Positions 1 through 6,416 are shown, numbered from the stretch's first letter. The stretch is 6,923 bases of DNA from an uncultured Eubacteriales bacterium (GCA_900317795.1 ONIF01000123.1:1-6923); one strand, 5' to 3'. Notes: generated by a model not told the origin, from the sequence alone. A program made the numbers and translations.

Positions 1-1
1 T

Positions 2-121
2 ATTTTTAAAGGTTGTAAATCATTAAAAACAATAGAAATACCCATAAAAGTAAAGAGATATATGAGCGATTGGAGCTATAGTTGGAAAGGCGGCTGTAAT
101 GCTGAAATAGTATATATATGA
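2..121 (+). CDS. C-terminal tail of a BspA-type leucine-rich repeat protein (5' end outside window)
   Basis: An open frame enters from the left edge and ends at TGA 119-121, giving 39 residues with no internal stop. The first part reads FKGCKSLKTIEIP, which matches the core of the LRR_5/BspA-type repeat (F-x-G/N-C-x-x-L-x-x-I-x-IP). The rest (RYMSDWSYSWKGGC...VYI) is not repeat-like and would be the C-terminal cap. Proteins of this type are usually long and surface-exposed or secreted, but nothing here shows a signal or anchor because only the tail is visible. It converges on the minus-strand glycosyltransferase, and a hairpin at 130-157 lies between the two stops. The assignment rests on one partial repeat, so a chance open frame cannot be excluded. 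Confidence 0.5.
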   Translation: MFKGCKSLKTIEIPIKVKRYMSDWSYSWKGGCNAEIVYI

Positions 122-157
122 AATAAAAAATAAACCGTGAAGAAATTCACGGTTTAT
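122..157 (-). terminator. Rho-independent terminator ending the glycosyltransferase gene
   Basis: A perfect 11-bp inverted repeat (arms 130-140 and 147-157, loop 141-146) is followed on the minus strand by a T-rich tract (TTTTTTATTT, 130-121). The 5' arm in the minus-strand RNA contains the last sense codons and TGA stop of the glycosyltransferase (AAA CCG TGA). On the plus strand the same stem is followed by a poorer T-rich run, so it may also act weakly on the convergent LRR gene. Confidence 0.85.
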
Positions 158-1082
158 ATAATTTCGGAACGAAACGCCATTTTAAAATTTTCATGCGGAG
201 TTTGGGCGGAGTTGACACGGACAATTTAAGAAGTTTGTCATATTCCTTTAATTTAAGTGAATTTTTGATAGCGGAATATGGAAAACCGTCTTTTAAGAGA
301 ATATCCACGCATGACATGACAACTGAAGGTAATTTGTTGTATTCAAAGGCACTCTTTAAAGCAGGGCTGCCTTTTTTGGTAAGCTGCATGGTTTCATATA
401 CTTTAAGCATAGCATCTATTCTTGAAAAACAGCCGTTATTTTGAGAAAAATCCTCTTTTTGCGGTATTTCCATTTTATCACGTTCAAGCTTTATATCGGA
501 GTAGGCTATTTTCGGCTCAAAGAGCAGGGCATTGAAAACAAATGCTTCTGCATAGCCTGTTACGCAGTCCTCATAGAATTTGATATGATTGTCAAGAAGA
601 TATTCACGTCTTATCATGACCGCACAAAAATCCATGCTGATAACGGAACGCACAAGACCTACTGCAAGCTCCGAGCCGTCAATATTTCCCATTTCCGCAC
701 CGACAACTTCTGTTTTGGGAGCGGAAAATACAATATCCGCATTTTTTCCCTCAATAGTACTATAATACTCAGGGATATAGTCGCTTTTGTAGAGCCTGCT
801 GGGATAGACGAAAGTAATATATTTTCCGTCGGATTTATAAATACCCGTGTTGAGAGCCGAACTGACAGAACCACCACCACTTTGAATGACGCACCCACGC
901 AGATTGTGTTTTTTTATCTCGTTAAGTGCGGAAAGTATGCTGTTATCGGTGGAATTCATATCTATCACGATATATTCCACTTCAAGGTTTTTTGTATTTT
1001 CGGAAATACGGCGGATAATTCCGGCAGTCGTATTTTTATTGTTTTTAGAGGGGATTATTACTGATACATCAACATTAGCCAT
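147..1082 (-). CDS. Family 2 glycosyltransferase (GT-A fold), atypical, no DXD motif
   Basis: The 311-residue product opens with the GT2 signature VSVIIPSKNN (residues 6-15), then EYIVIDMNSTDNS (36-48), the nucleotide-sugar-binding strand usually written VDDGSTD. ALNTGIYKSDGKYITF (76-91) matches the segment leading to the DXD strand. Where GT2 enzymes usually have a D-x-D-D metal site, this protein has FVYPSR (91-96). The usual ED catalytic-base position reads YAEAF (177-181). It therefore has the fold, but metal use and activity are uncertain. The donor and acceptor sugars cannot be told. No membrane segment is evident, so it is probably cytoplasmic. The start at 1082 is chosen because AGGAG lies 8 nt upstream and the GT2 motif begins a few residues later. 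A longer TTG-start version from 1124 would run through the promoter. The gene lies 111 nt downstream of glmM and ends in its own terminator. Confidence 0.85.
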   Translation of the reverse strand: MANVDVSVIIPSKNNKNTTAGIIRRISENTKNLEVEYIVIDMNSTDNSILSALNEIKKHNLRGCVIQSGGGSVSSALNTGIYKSDGKYITFVYPSRLYKSDYIPEYYSTIEGKNADIVFSAPKTEVVGAEMGNIDGSELAVGLVRSVISMDFCAVMIRREYLLDNHIKFYEDCVTGYAEAFVFNALLFEPKIAYSDIKLERDKMEIPQKEDFSQNNGCFSRIDAMLKVYETMQLTKKGSPALKSAFEYNKLPSVVMSCVDILLKDGFPYSAIKNSLKLKEYDKLLKLSVSTPPKLRMKILKWRFVPKLYKP

Positions 1083-1112
1083 CTTGAACACTCCTGTGTC
1101 TTTGATAGTATT

Positions 1113-1121
1113 ATTATAACA
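1113..1121 (-). promoter_or_regulatory. Candidate extended -10 promoter for the glycosyltransferase
   Basis: On the minus strand the sequence reads TGT-TATAAT (TG at 1121-1120, TATAAT at 1118-1113), a consensus extended -10 element about 30 nt upstream of the chosen ATG. The -35 region, 16 to 18 bp upstream (e.g. GTGCAT), is poor, which is tolerated by extended -10 promoters. No convincing terminator was seen between glmM and this site, so the gene may also be reached by readthrough. Confidence 0.5.
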
Positions 1122-1193
1122 CAATAATCCCCGAATGCACGATTTTTTTCAATAGAACTTTTATCAGCTTTAAAAAAGGTTTTTGTGCAAATT

Positions 1194-2543
1194 TCACTGA
1201 CCGATTTTTGCTTTTATCAAATCGGCGGTTTCATTGGCAAGACGGGTGATTTTATCTTTGTCAAGACCTTCGAGCATGACACGCACAAGAGGTTCTGTTC
1301 CCGAAAGTCTGACAAGGATTCTGCCGTCTGCACCGAGTTCATTTTTAACGGATTCGATTTTGTCTTTAATATCCTGATTTTTGTAGAACTGCACTTTGCC
1401 CTCATTGGTGACTTTGACGTTGATAAGTATTTGAGGGTAATGTGTCATAAGGGTGGCAATGCTTGACATTTTGGCATTTCTTCTGTGGACAAGGCTCAAA
1501 AGCTGTGCAGCGGTAAGCTGACCGTCACCCGTTGTGGAATAGTCAAGGAATATAACGTGTCCCGACTGTTCACCGCCGAAATTATAGCCCTCTCGGAGCA
1601 TAGCCTCCAAAACATATCTGTCACCGACATTTGTTGACACAAATTTGATATGATTATCCTCGCAGAATTTGCCAAAGCCCATGTTGGACATGACTGTACC
1701 GACAGCAGTATTTTTGGCAAGCTTTTTTCTGGAATACAAGTCCATTGCACATATAGCCATGATAAAGTCACCGTCTATAATATTTCCGTTTTCGTCAACG
1801 GCAAGACATCTGTCAGCATCACCGTCAAAAGCAACACCCATTTCAAGACCGTTTTCGACAACGTATTTTTGCAGATTTTCAAGATGAGTAGAACCGCAGT
1901 TGTCGTTGATGTTAATGCCGTCGGGTTCAGCGGAAAGTATATGACAATTTGCACCGAGCTTTGTAAAGAGTTCTTTTGCGGTAGTGGAAGCAGAGCCGTT
2001 TGAACAGTCAATAGCAACGTTCATTCCGTCAAGACGGCAGGGAACGGTTGAAATGATGTGTTCGATATAGTCCGAAACGGCATTTTGCGATTTTGTGACT
2101 TTTCCGAGACCGTCACCGACAGGAGTTGTAAACGGCTTTGAATGGTCGAGAACAATGGATTCTATTTCGGCTTCCAATTCATCGGGGAGTTTATAGCCGT
2201 CACCGGAAAAAATCTTAATGCCGTTGAATTCAAAGGAATTGTGTGAAGCGGAAATCATAATTCCCGCATCGGCTTTATATTTTTTGATAAGATATGCAAC
2301 GGCAGGCGTAGGAACTGCACCAAGTAATTCAACGTCAGCACCGATAGAGCATAAGCCTGCTGTCAAAGCCCCCTCAAGCATATCACTTGAAAGTCTTGTA
2401 TCTTTGCCGATAAGGATTTTGGGGTGTTTATTTTCATTTGCAAGAACCATAGCAGCCGCCCTGCCTATATTCATAGCCAATTCACAGGTAAGTTCTTTAT
2501 TAGCGATACCTCTTGCACCGTCTGTTCCAAAAAGTCTTCCCAT
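1194..2543 (-). CDS. glmM: Phosphoglucosamine mutase GlmM
   Basis: The 449-residue product is full length for the family. GlmM interconverts glucosamine-6-phosphate and glucosamine-1-phosphate in the cytoplasm, feeding GlmU and so UDP-GlcNAc for peptidoglycan. The family landmarks appear in order: N-terminal GRLFGTDGARG (2-12); phosphoserine loop ISASHN (97-102, catalytic Ser100); metal-binding DGDADR (240-245); sugar-binding GEQSGH (324-329); and the C-terminal phosphate-binding RLSGTEPLVRV (412-422). The start is supported by AAAGGAGTGA just upstream and by the conserved N-terminus. It begins 18 nt after the TsaD-like gene, so it should be transcribed with tyrS-nusB. There is no glmS or cdaA/ybbR neighbour here, although cdaA-ybbR-glmM is the common Firmicutes order. 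Confidence 0.97.
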   Translation of the reverse strand: MGRLFGTDGARGIANKELTCELAMNIGRAAAMVLANENKHPKILIGKDTRLSSDMLEGALTAGLCSIGADVELLGAVPTPAVAYLIKKYKADAGIMISASHNSFEFNGIKIFSGDGYKLPDELEAEIESIVLDHSKPFTTPVGDGLGKVTKSQNAVSDYIEHIISTVPCRLDGMNVAIDCSNGSASTTAKELFTKLGANCHILSAEPDGININDNCGSTHLENLQKYVVENGLEMGVAFDGDADRCLAVDENGNIIDGDFIMAICAMDLYSRKKLAKNTAVGTVMSNMGFGKFCEDNHIKFVSTNVGDRYVLEAMLREGYNFGGEQSGHVIFLDYSTTGDGQLTAAQLLSLVHRRNAKMSSIATLMTHYPQILINVKVTNEGKVQFYKNQDIKDKIESVKNELGADGRILVRLSGTEPLVRVMLEGLDKDKITRLANETADLIKAKIGQ

Positions 2544-2561
2544 AATAATGTCACTCCTTTA

Positions 2562-3575
2562 TCATTGATTGTTGGGGCGTTGCCCCAAACCCCACAAGGG
2601 CTGCTCGCCCTTGACCTCGGCAGGGATTAAAATCCCTGCACCCATATTTTTATGTTTGAGATAAGTCAGAAATGCCGTACCGCCTGCATTATCGGCAGAA
2701 AATTCGGGTGTGGCAAAATAGGCATTGAATTTCTCTGAAATTTTGTCTTTAATGATTTTGTCAGACATGACACCGCCTGCAAAAATGACAGGCATTTCAC
2801 CGTACTTTTCAAGTATTTTTTTACACATTTCCGAAATTGCCTTTTCAACATACATCAGGCACATCAAAGAAACATCTTCTTTTGACATACCGTCTGAAAA
2901 GGCTTTTTTACAGATGTTTTCTATGCCCGACAAACAACAGTCTGTATCTTTCAAAGTTGCCTTTGCTTTTATTTTGGCATTGCTTTTTAAAGCGAGTTGT
3001 TCCAATTCACGCCCGCACGGAAATTTCAACCCAAGCATGACACCGATTCTGTCGATAAGCTGACCTGCATTCAAGTCAAGGGTTTTCCCGACAAGTTCCA
3101 CTTGAAAAATGTTTTCCTCATGCGGCTGAACGATGACACTTTCCGTCGTACCGCCCGATACATGAAAGGCAAGGAATTTTTGTCCGACAAGTTCGGTTTT
3201 TTTTGAAGAATACAGAGCAGCGGCAATATGTCCGTTTTGGTGTGAAAATTCATACAGCGGTACATTCAAAACTTGTGATAAAATTTTAGCTGTACCGTGA
3301 CCGACTGTAAAGCACGGCATATAAGAACCCTTAACATCTCTTGGTTTGGCAGATACACCGACAGCGGTGATATTTCCATGAAATTCGCTGAAAAGGTCGT
3401 TTATCACTTGGGGTAACTGCTGTACATGGTGGAAAACAGCGTCACTCTGTCTTAAACCGCATTCGCCCTGCTTGACGGGGAGAAGTTTTTTTCTGTGAAT
3501 GACAAGATTGTTTTCACTGTCGTAGATTGCCGCTGAAGTTGTGTAATTGCTTGTATCGATACCGAGATAATACAT
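2562..3575 (-). CDS. TsaD/Kae1-like (peptidase M22 family) paralogue with repeat-derived C-terminal tail
   Basis: The 337-residue product has the ASKHA ATPase fold of TsaD/Kae1. It starts MYYLGIDTSNYTTS (phosphate-1 loop), has SHQNGH (111-116, His112 and His116 in the HxxxH metal site), HVSGGTTE (138-145, phosphate-2), GGVMSD (267-272) and SADNAGGTA (293-301, Asp295 matching the third TsaD metal ligand). The region that in true TsaD reads GGVVPE-x-ASR is replaced by ECGLRQSDAVFHH (38-50). This fits the second, divergent M22 protein of Clostridia rather than the tRNA t6A enzyme itself, so no gene symbol is given. The role is unknown; ATP and metal binding are likely. Its ATG overlaps the nusB TAA by one base, with AAAGGTGA upstream, so translation is probably coupled. 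Residues 312-337 come from a GC-rich palindromic repeat (2571-2640), so the native C-terminus is probably near Met311. Confidence 0.85.
   Translation of the reverse strand: MYYLGIDTSNYTTSAAIYDSENNLVIHRKKLLPVKQGECGLRQSDAVFHHVQQLPQVINDLFSEFHGNITAVGVSAKPRDVKGSYMPCFTVGHGTAKILSQVLNVPLYEFSHQNGHIAAALYSSKKTELVGQKFLAFHVSGGTTESVIVQPHEENIFQVELVGKTLDLNAGQLIDRIGVMLGLKFPCGRELEQLALKSNAKIKAKATLKDTDCCLSGIENICKKAFSDGMSKEDVSLMCLMYVEKAISEMCKKILEKYGEMPVIFAGGVMSDKIIKDKISEKFNAYFATPEFSADNAGGTAFLTYLKHKNMGAGILIPAEVKGEQPLWGLGQRPNNQ
2571..2640. repeat. GC-rich triple-hairpin palindromic repeat element
   Basis: Three hairpins follow one another within 70 bp. The first is a 7-bp stem (2572-2578 / 2582-2588), the second a 7-bp stem (2595-2601 / 2607-2613), and the third a 9-bp stem (2620-2628 / 2631-2639). 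The block is 43 of 70 G+C (61%), clearly above the AT-rich surroundings. It covers the 3' end of the TsaD-like gene and stops about 30 bp short of the glmM start. On the minus strand its one open frame reads GEQPLWGLGQRPNN, a string I recall from the ends of hypothetical proteins in gut Clostridia; that recollection is unchecked. No second copy is present in this window. Confidence 0.65.
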
Positions 3576-4000
3576 TATTTGTCACCTTTGAGGGACTTTG
3601 CGACTGCACCGAGAACGCCATTGACAAAAGAGCCGTCTTTGTCAGCGGCAAATTTTTTTGTCATGCTGACGGCTTCATTGATGGAAACGCTTACAGGAAC
3701 GCTTTTGATATATTTCATTTCGTAAACGGAAATTCTCATAGCGGCAAGGGAAATTTTTGAAATTCTGTTGATTTTCCAGCCTTTGAGATTGTTTTCAATG
3801 AGTTCGTCAATTTCATCTTTATGTAATTCAATGCCCTCAATGATTTGCTTTGCATAGTCGCTGATTTCTTCATCACGTGCGTCAAGGGCATCTGTCTGAA
3901 TGTCTTCAAATGTATCATCTCTGAACATTCTTTCATAAACAAGCTGTAAAGCCTGTTGTCTGTCCTCACGTCTTTTTTGTATTTTAGCTTCTTTATCCAT
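3575..4000 (-). CDS. nusB: Transcription antitermination factor NusB
   Basis: The 141-residue product is a typical length for NusB, the all-helical protein that pairs with NusE (ribosomal protein S10) on boxA RNA during rRNA antitermination. The basic N-terminus with RREDRQQALQ (10-19) matches the RNA-binding helix. GWKINRI (74-80), the AAMRISVYEM helix (86-95), SINEAV (106-111) and FVNGVLG (125-131) are the diagnostic conserved blocks. The ribosome binding site AAGGAGG (4012-4006) shares bases with the TAA stop of tyrS and sits 5 nt from the ATG. The gene ends in a TAATG overlap with the TsaD-like gene. The position behind a T-box-controlled tyrS suggests that its level follows tyrosine supply as well as growth. 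Confidence 0.95.
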   Translation of the reverse strand: MDKEAKIQKRREDRQQALQLVYERMFRDDTFEDIQTDALDARDEEISDYAKQIIEGIELHKDEIDELIENNLKGWKINRISKISLAAMRISVYEMKYIKSVPVSVSINEAVSMTKKFAADKDGSFVNGVLGAVAKSLKGDK

Positions 4001-4010
4001 AATATCCTCC

Positions 4011-5237
4011 TTATTTCAGAATAGCTTTATGGAATACCTTTTTGCCTTTCTTAATGACAACATAGCCTTTTGCAAAATTATCTTTTGTAATATCGGCTTT
4101 GAAGTCTGTAATTTTTTCGTCATCAACGGCAACACCGCCCTGCTGAATAAGTCTGCGAGCCTCAGCCTTTGAGGGAACAAGACCTGTTGCGGAAAGCAAG
4201 TCGATAATATTGATTTTGCCGTCAGTAAATATGCTTTCATCAAGTTCGGTTGAGGGCATATTGTCCGTATCGGATTTGGAGGAGAACAATGCTCTTGCAC
4301 CTTCAAGAGCTTTCTGAGCTTCTTCTTCACCGTGAACGAGTTTTGTCAGCTCAAATGCAAGGATTTCTTTGGCTTTATTGAGTTCACTGCCTTCGAGTTT
4401 GGCAAGTTCGTTGATTTCGCTCATGGGAACGAATGTCAACATTTTAAGGCACTTGATAACGTCGCTGTCAGAAACGTTTCTCCAGTACTGGAAGAACTCA
4501 AACGGACTTGTTTTTTCGGCATCAAGCCATACAGCACCCTTTTCGGTTTTGCCCATTTTCTTGCCCTCTGAATTGAGGAGAAGATTTATCGTCATAGCAT
4601 AAGCATCTTTACCAAGTTTTCTTCTGATAAGTTCCGTACCGCCAAGCATATTACTCCACTGGTCGTCACCGCCAAATTGTAAATTACAGCCATATTTCTT
4701 AAAGAGTGAGAAAAAGTCGTAACTTTGCATTATCATGTAGTTGAATTCAAGGAAACTCAAACCTCTTTCCATTCTCTGCTTATAGCATTCGGCAGTAAGC
4801 ATTCTGTTGACGCTGAAACAAGCACCGACTTCTCTGAGAAGTTCAATGTAATTGAGGTTCAAAAGCCAATCGGCATTGTTTACCATGATAGCCTTATCTT
4901 CACCGAAATCAATAAAACGGCTCATCTGCTTTTTAAAGCATTCACAGTTGTGTTCAATATCCTCTTTGGTAAGCATTTTACGCATATCGGTTTTACCGGA
5001 GGGGTCGCCAATCATGCCTGTGCCACCACCAATAAGTGCAATAGGCTTATTTCCAGCCATTTGCAGACGCTTCATTAAACAGAGTGCCATAAAGTGACCA
5101 ACGTGCAGACTATCAGCAGTCGGGTCAAAGCCTATGTAAAAAACAGCTTTGCCGGAATTTATCAGTTCTTTTATTTCGTTTTCGTCAGTCATCTGGGCGA
5201 TAAGTCCTCTTTCCTGTAATTCTTCAAATACTCCCAT
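4011..5237 (-). CDS. tyrS: Tyrosyl-tRNA synthetase TyrS
   Basis: The 408-residue product is a full-length class I TyrRS of the bacterial TyrS type. It charges tRNA-Tyr with tyrosine using ATP, in the cytoplasm. The catalytic domain shows YIGFDPT (34-40), the HIGH-like HVGH (45-48), GGGTGMIGDPSGK (70-82), QFGGDDQWSN (187-196) for tyrosine and ATP binding, and the KMSKS-equivalent KMGKT (227-231). The C-terminal part (about 344-408, including SKAEARRLIQQGGVAVD) is the S4-type RNA-binding domain that contacts the tRNA long variable arm. The start is supported by AAAGGAAAG upstream and the standard N-terminus. It is the first gene after the T-box leader and is followed after 10 nt by nusB. Confidence 0.97.
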   Translation of the reverse strand: MGVFEELQERGLIAQMTDENEIKELINSGKAVFYIGFDPTADSLHVGHFMALCLMKRLQMAGNKPIALIGGGTGMIGDPSGKTDMRKMLTKEDIEHNCECFKKQMSRFIDFGEDKAIMVNNADWLLNLNYIELLREVGACFSVNRMLTAECYKQRMERGLSFLEFNYMIMQSYDFFSLFKKYGCNLQFGGDDQWSNMLGGTELIRRKLGKDAYAMTINLLLNSEGKKMGKTEKGAVWLDAEKTSPFEFFQYWRNVSDSDVIKCLKMLTFVPMSEINELAKLEGSELNKAKEILAFELTKLVHGEEEAQKALEGARALFSSKSDTDNMPSTELDESIFTDGKINIIDLLSATGLVPSKAEARRLIQQGGVAVDDEKITDFKADITKDNFAKGYVVIKKGKKVFHKAILK

Positions 5238-5271
5238 TTTTGTCTTTCCTTTCTTTAAATAAATTTCGGGA

Positions 5272-5308
5272 ACAAAAAACGTCCCCTGTTAAGTAAAAAC
5301 AGAGGACG
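5272..5308 (-). terminator. T-box-controlled intrinsic terminator
   Basis: An 11-bp stem (5298-5308 and 5280-5290 with one G-U pair), a 7-nt loop and a T6 tract (5279-5274) form the terminator upstream of tyrS. Its 5' arm begins with CG bases that also take part in the antiterminator helix CGATA/TATCG, giving the exclusive choice expected of a T-box. Confidence 0.9.
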
Positions 5309-5551
5309 ATAGAATACTACCGTGATACCACCTCAATTTATCGGAATCTCACGACACCGACCTCAACAGGTTCAAACAAACCCTTGCACTGTAACGTGTG
5401 CAGACGGTCAAGCCTTTGTCAATGCATAATGAATGGCGTTCAGCATGACAGCTCCAAGATGTATTTCTGACGGTGCAGACGGGCATTTTCACCAACCATG
5501 CTCTCTCTGTGGAATGCGTTCCGACATACTTCTTCTTTTCACAGCTATTAG
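5272..5551 (-). ncRNA. T-box riboswitch (tRNA-Tyr specific) leader of tyrS
   Basis: The minus-strand leader carries the T-box core GAGGTGGTATCACGG (about 5334-5320). The TGGT bulge offers U opposite discriminator base A, as in tRNA-Tyr. Stem I shows a basal AGCT/AGCT helix with a GUGA/GGA kink-turn and AAGA/UCUU helix, an AGAGAG bulge, and a GCAT/ATGC-closed apical loop. The specifier loop reads GAAA-TAC-A, with the Tyr codon UAC at 5463-5461. Two further hairpins follow: GTCATGC/GCATTGAC with one bulge, and TGCAC/GTGCA (5385-5389 / 5398-5402). Uncharged tRNA-Tyr should stabilise an antiterminator (5339-5343 with 5307-5311) against the terminator. It explains the whole gene-free stretch between the esterase and tyrS. 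Confidence 0.95.
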
Positions 5552-5556
5552 AGATT

Positions 5557-5585
5557 AGTATAACTTTTATTTTTGGATTTGTCAA
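5557..5585 (-). promoter_or_regulatory. Sigma-A promoter of the tyrS operon
   Basis: TTGACA (5585-5580), a 17-bp spacer and TATACT (5562-5557) make a near-consensus promoter, with transcription expected to start around 5550, at the foot of T-box stem I. The TGA stop of the upstream esterase frame (5584-5582) lies inside the -35 box. No terminator separates the two genes. Confidence 0.88.
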
Positions 5586-6371
5586 TGATTTTTTGCAAGA
5601 AAATCATGCAGAAAGTCTTTAAAGACAGGTTCCCAATGGGATTCATGGTGCATACCGTTTTCTTTAACGACGATTTTCAGAAATTCTTTGGGATAGATTT
5701 CTTTAAGAGTTTGGCAAGTTTGTTCAAAGGCGGGATAAAGTTTGGATTCCATGTCGTTTCCCTTTCCTGCATACATATAAAGGTAAGTTTTGTTTTGAGT
5801 AAGTCTGGACTGTATCCAATTTTTCATATCTTCTTTGGAGTACATCATAACATTAGGCGAAAATACACCAGTCATTGAGAATAAATCGGAATTATTCAAG
5901 CCCGTGAAGAATGACATAAGACCGCCCATTGAACTTCCGCAGAAAGCAGTATTATTTCTGCCTGTTTTGACGGGAAAGTTTTTTTCTATATGGGGTTTGA
6001 GAGTGTTTATGATAAAATCGTTAAAAAGGCTTGAGGAAAAGCGAAATCATAATTTTTGCCATGAAACTCGGATATTGAAATTTGCCGATAGATTTGGGAG
6101 TTAGTTCTTTGCCACGTTTTTTGGGATTGTCATTGTAAATGCCGACTATAACAGCAGATTTGCCTGTATTTTTGAATTCCTCTCTGACGGCTTCACGGAT
6201 ATGCCAACAGCCGTATTTGCAGTTTTCTTCTTCAAATAAGTTCTGACCGTCGGTCATGTAGATGACGGGTAATGTTTGATTTTCGTCATGTTCGGGGATA
6301 TATACACGGACAAGCCTGTCTTTTTCATTTGGGTAGGGCAAGTGCAAATCAACGATTTTTTCTTGTATCAT
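5582..6371 (-). pseudogene. Putative esterase (alpha/beta hydrolase, esterase D/Fes-like), split by a frameshift
   Basis: Two frames together encode one protein. The first part (6371-6021, 116 residues) has VIYMTDGQNLFEE and AVIVGIYND, typical of the PF00756 esterase N-terminus, and ends in TAA at 6023-6021. The second part continues in the other frame with NDFIINTLKPHIEKNF, the nucleophile elbow GSSMGG (Ser147 if joined) and a C-terminal GMHHESHW that would supply the catalytic His, ending at 5582. The later Met at 5929 is only an internal codon (residue 148). The second frame is open back only to a TGA at 6049-6047, so the shift lies within about 24 nt, most simply in the T5 run 6027-6023. 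Joined, the product is about 262 residues, a normal length. No signal peptide is seen, so it is probably cytoplasmic; the substrate is unknown. AGGAG precedes the ATG at 10 nt. It could be a true pseudogene, a base-call error, or a frameshifted product. Confidence 0.8.
6017..6032 (-). other. Frameshift site in the esterase gene (T5 run followed by TAA)
   Basis: The minus-strand RNA reads AAG CCU UUU UAA CGA in the incoming frame. Skipping one U gives CCU UUU AAC GAU, which joins the two esterase halves without any other change. The UUU-UAA-C arrangement resembles the CUU-UGA-C shift site of prfB, but no Shine-Dalgarno-like stimulator lies just upstream. A plain homopolymer indel is therefore the first explanation. 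Confidence 0.6.
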
Positions 6372-6387
6372 AAAAAAACATCTCCTA

Positions 6388-6416
6388 AAATTCTTTTTTT
6401 AATTATAAAAGAATTT
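6388..6416. repeat. 10-bp perfect inverted repeat over the esterase promoter -10
   Basis: Arms 6388-6397 (AAATTCTTTT) and 6407-6416 (AAAAGAATTT) are exact reverse complements around a 9-nt centre. The repeat spans the TATAAT box and the predicted start site, as a repressor operator would. It is AT-rich, so chance is possible, and there is no T tract that would make it a good terminator for nth. Confidence 0.4.

Noticed and set aside
441..1064. A 207-codon plus-strand open frame opposite the glycosyltransferase
   Set aside because: It is antisense to a gene with clear GT2 motifs and a good ribosome binding site, has no recognisable motif, and is low-complexity in the manner of a shadow frame.
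1083..1124. Longer glycosyltransferase start from a TTG at 1124
   Set aside because: The extra residues are encoded by the extended -10 promoter and the ribosome binding site, while the ATG at 1082 has AGGAG at proper spacing.
1650..2003. Plus-strand open frames of 72 to 117 codons opposite glmM
   Set aside because: They mirror conserved glmM codons and show no independent start signals or family motifs.
2571..2640. The hairpin cluster as a rho-independent terminator before glmM
   Set aside because: None of the three stems is followed by a T tract on either strand, and it lies within the coding frame.
5349..5585. A 78-codon minus-strand open frame between the esterase and tyrS
   Set aside because: It coincides with the T-box leader, whose promoter, specifier, T-box motif and terminator explain the sequence.
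5582..5929. A stand-alone 115-residue hydrolase starting at Met 5929
   Set aside because: That Met is inside the nucleophile elbow GSSMGG, and the same frame continues upstream with conserved esterase sequence, so it is the second half of a split gene.
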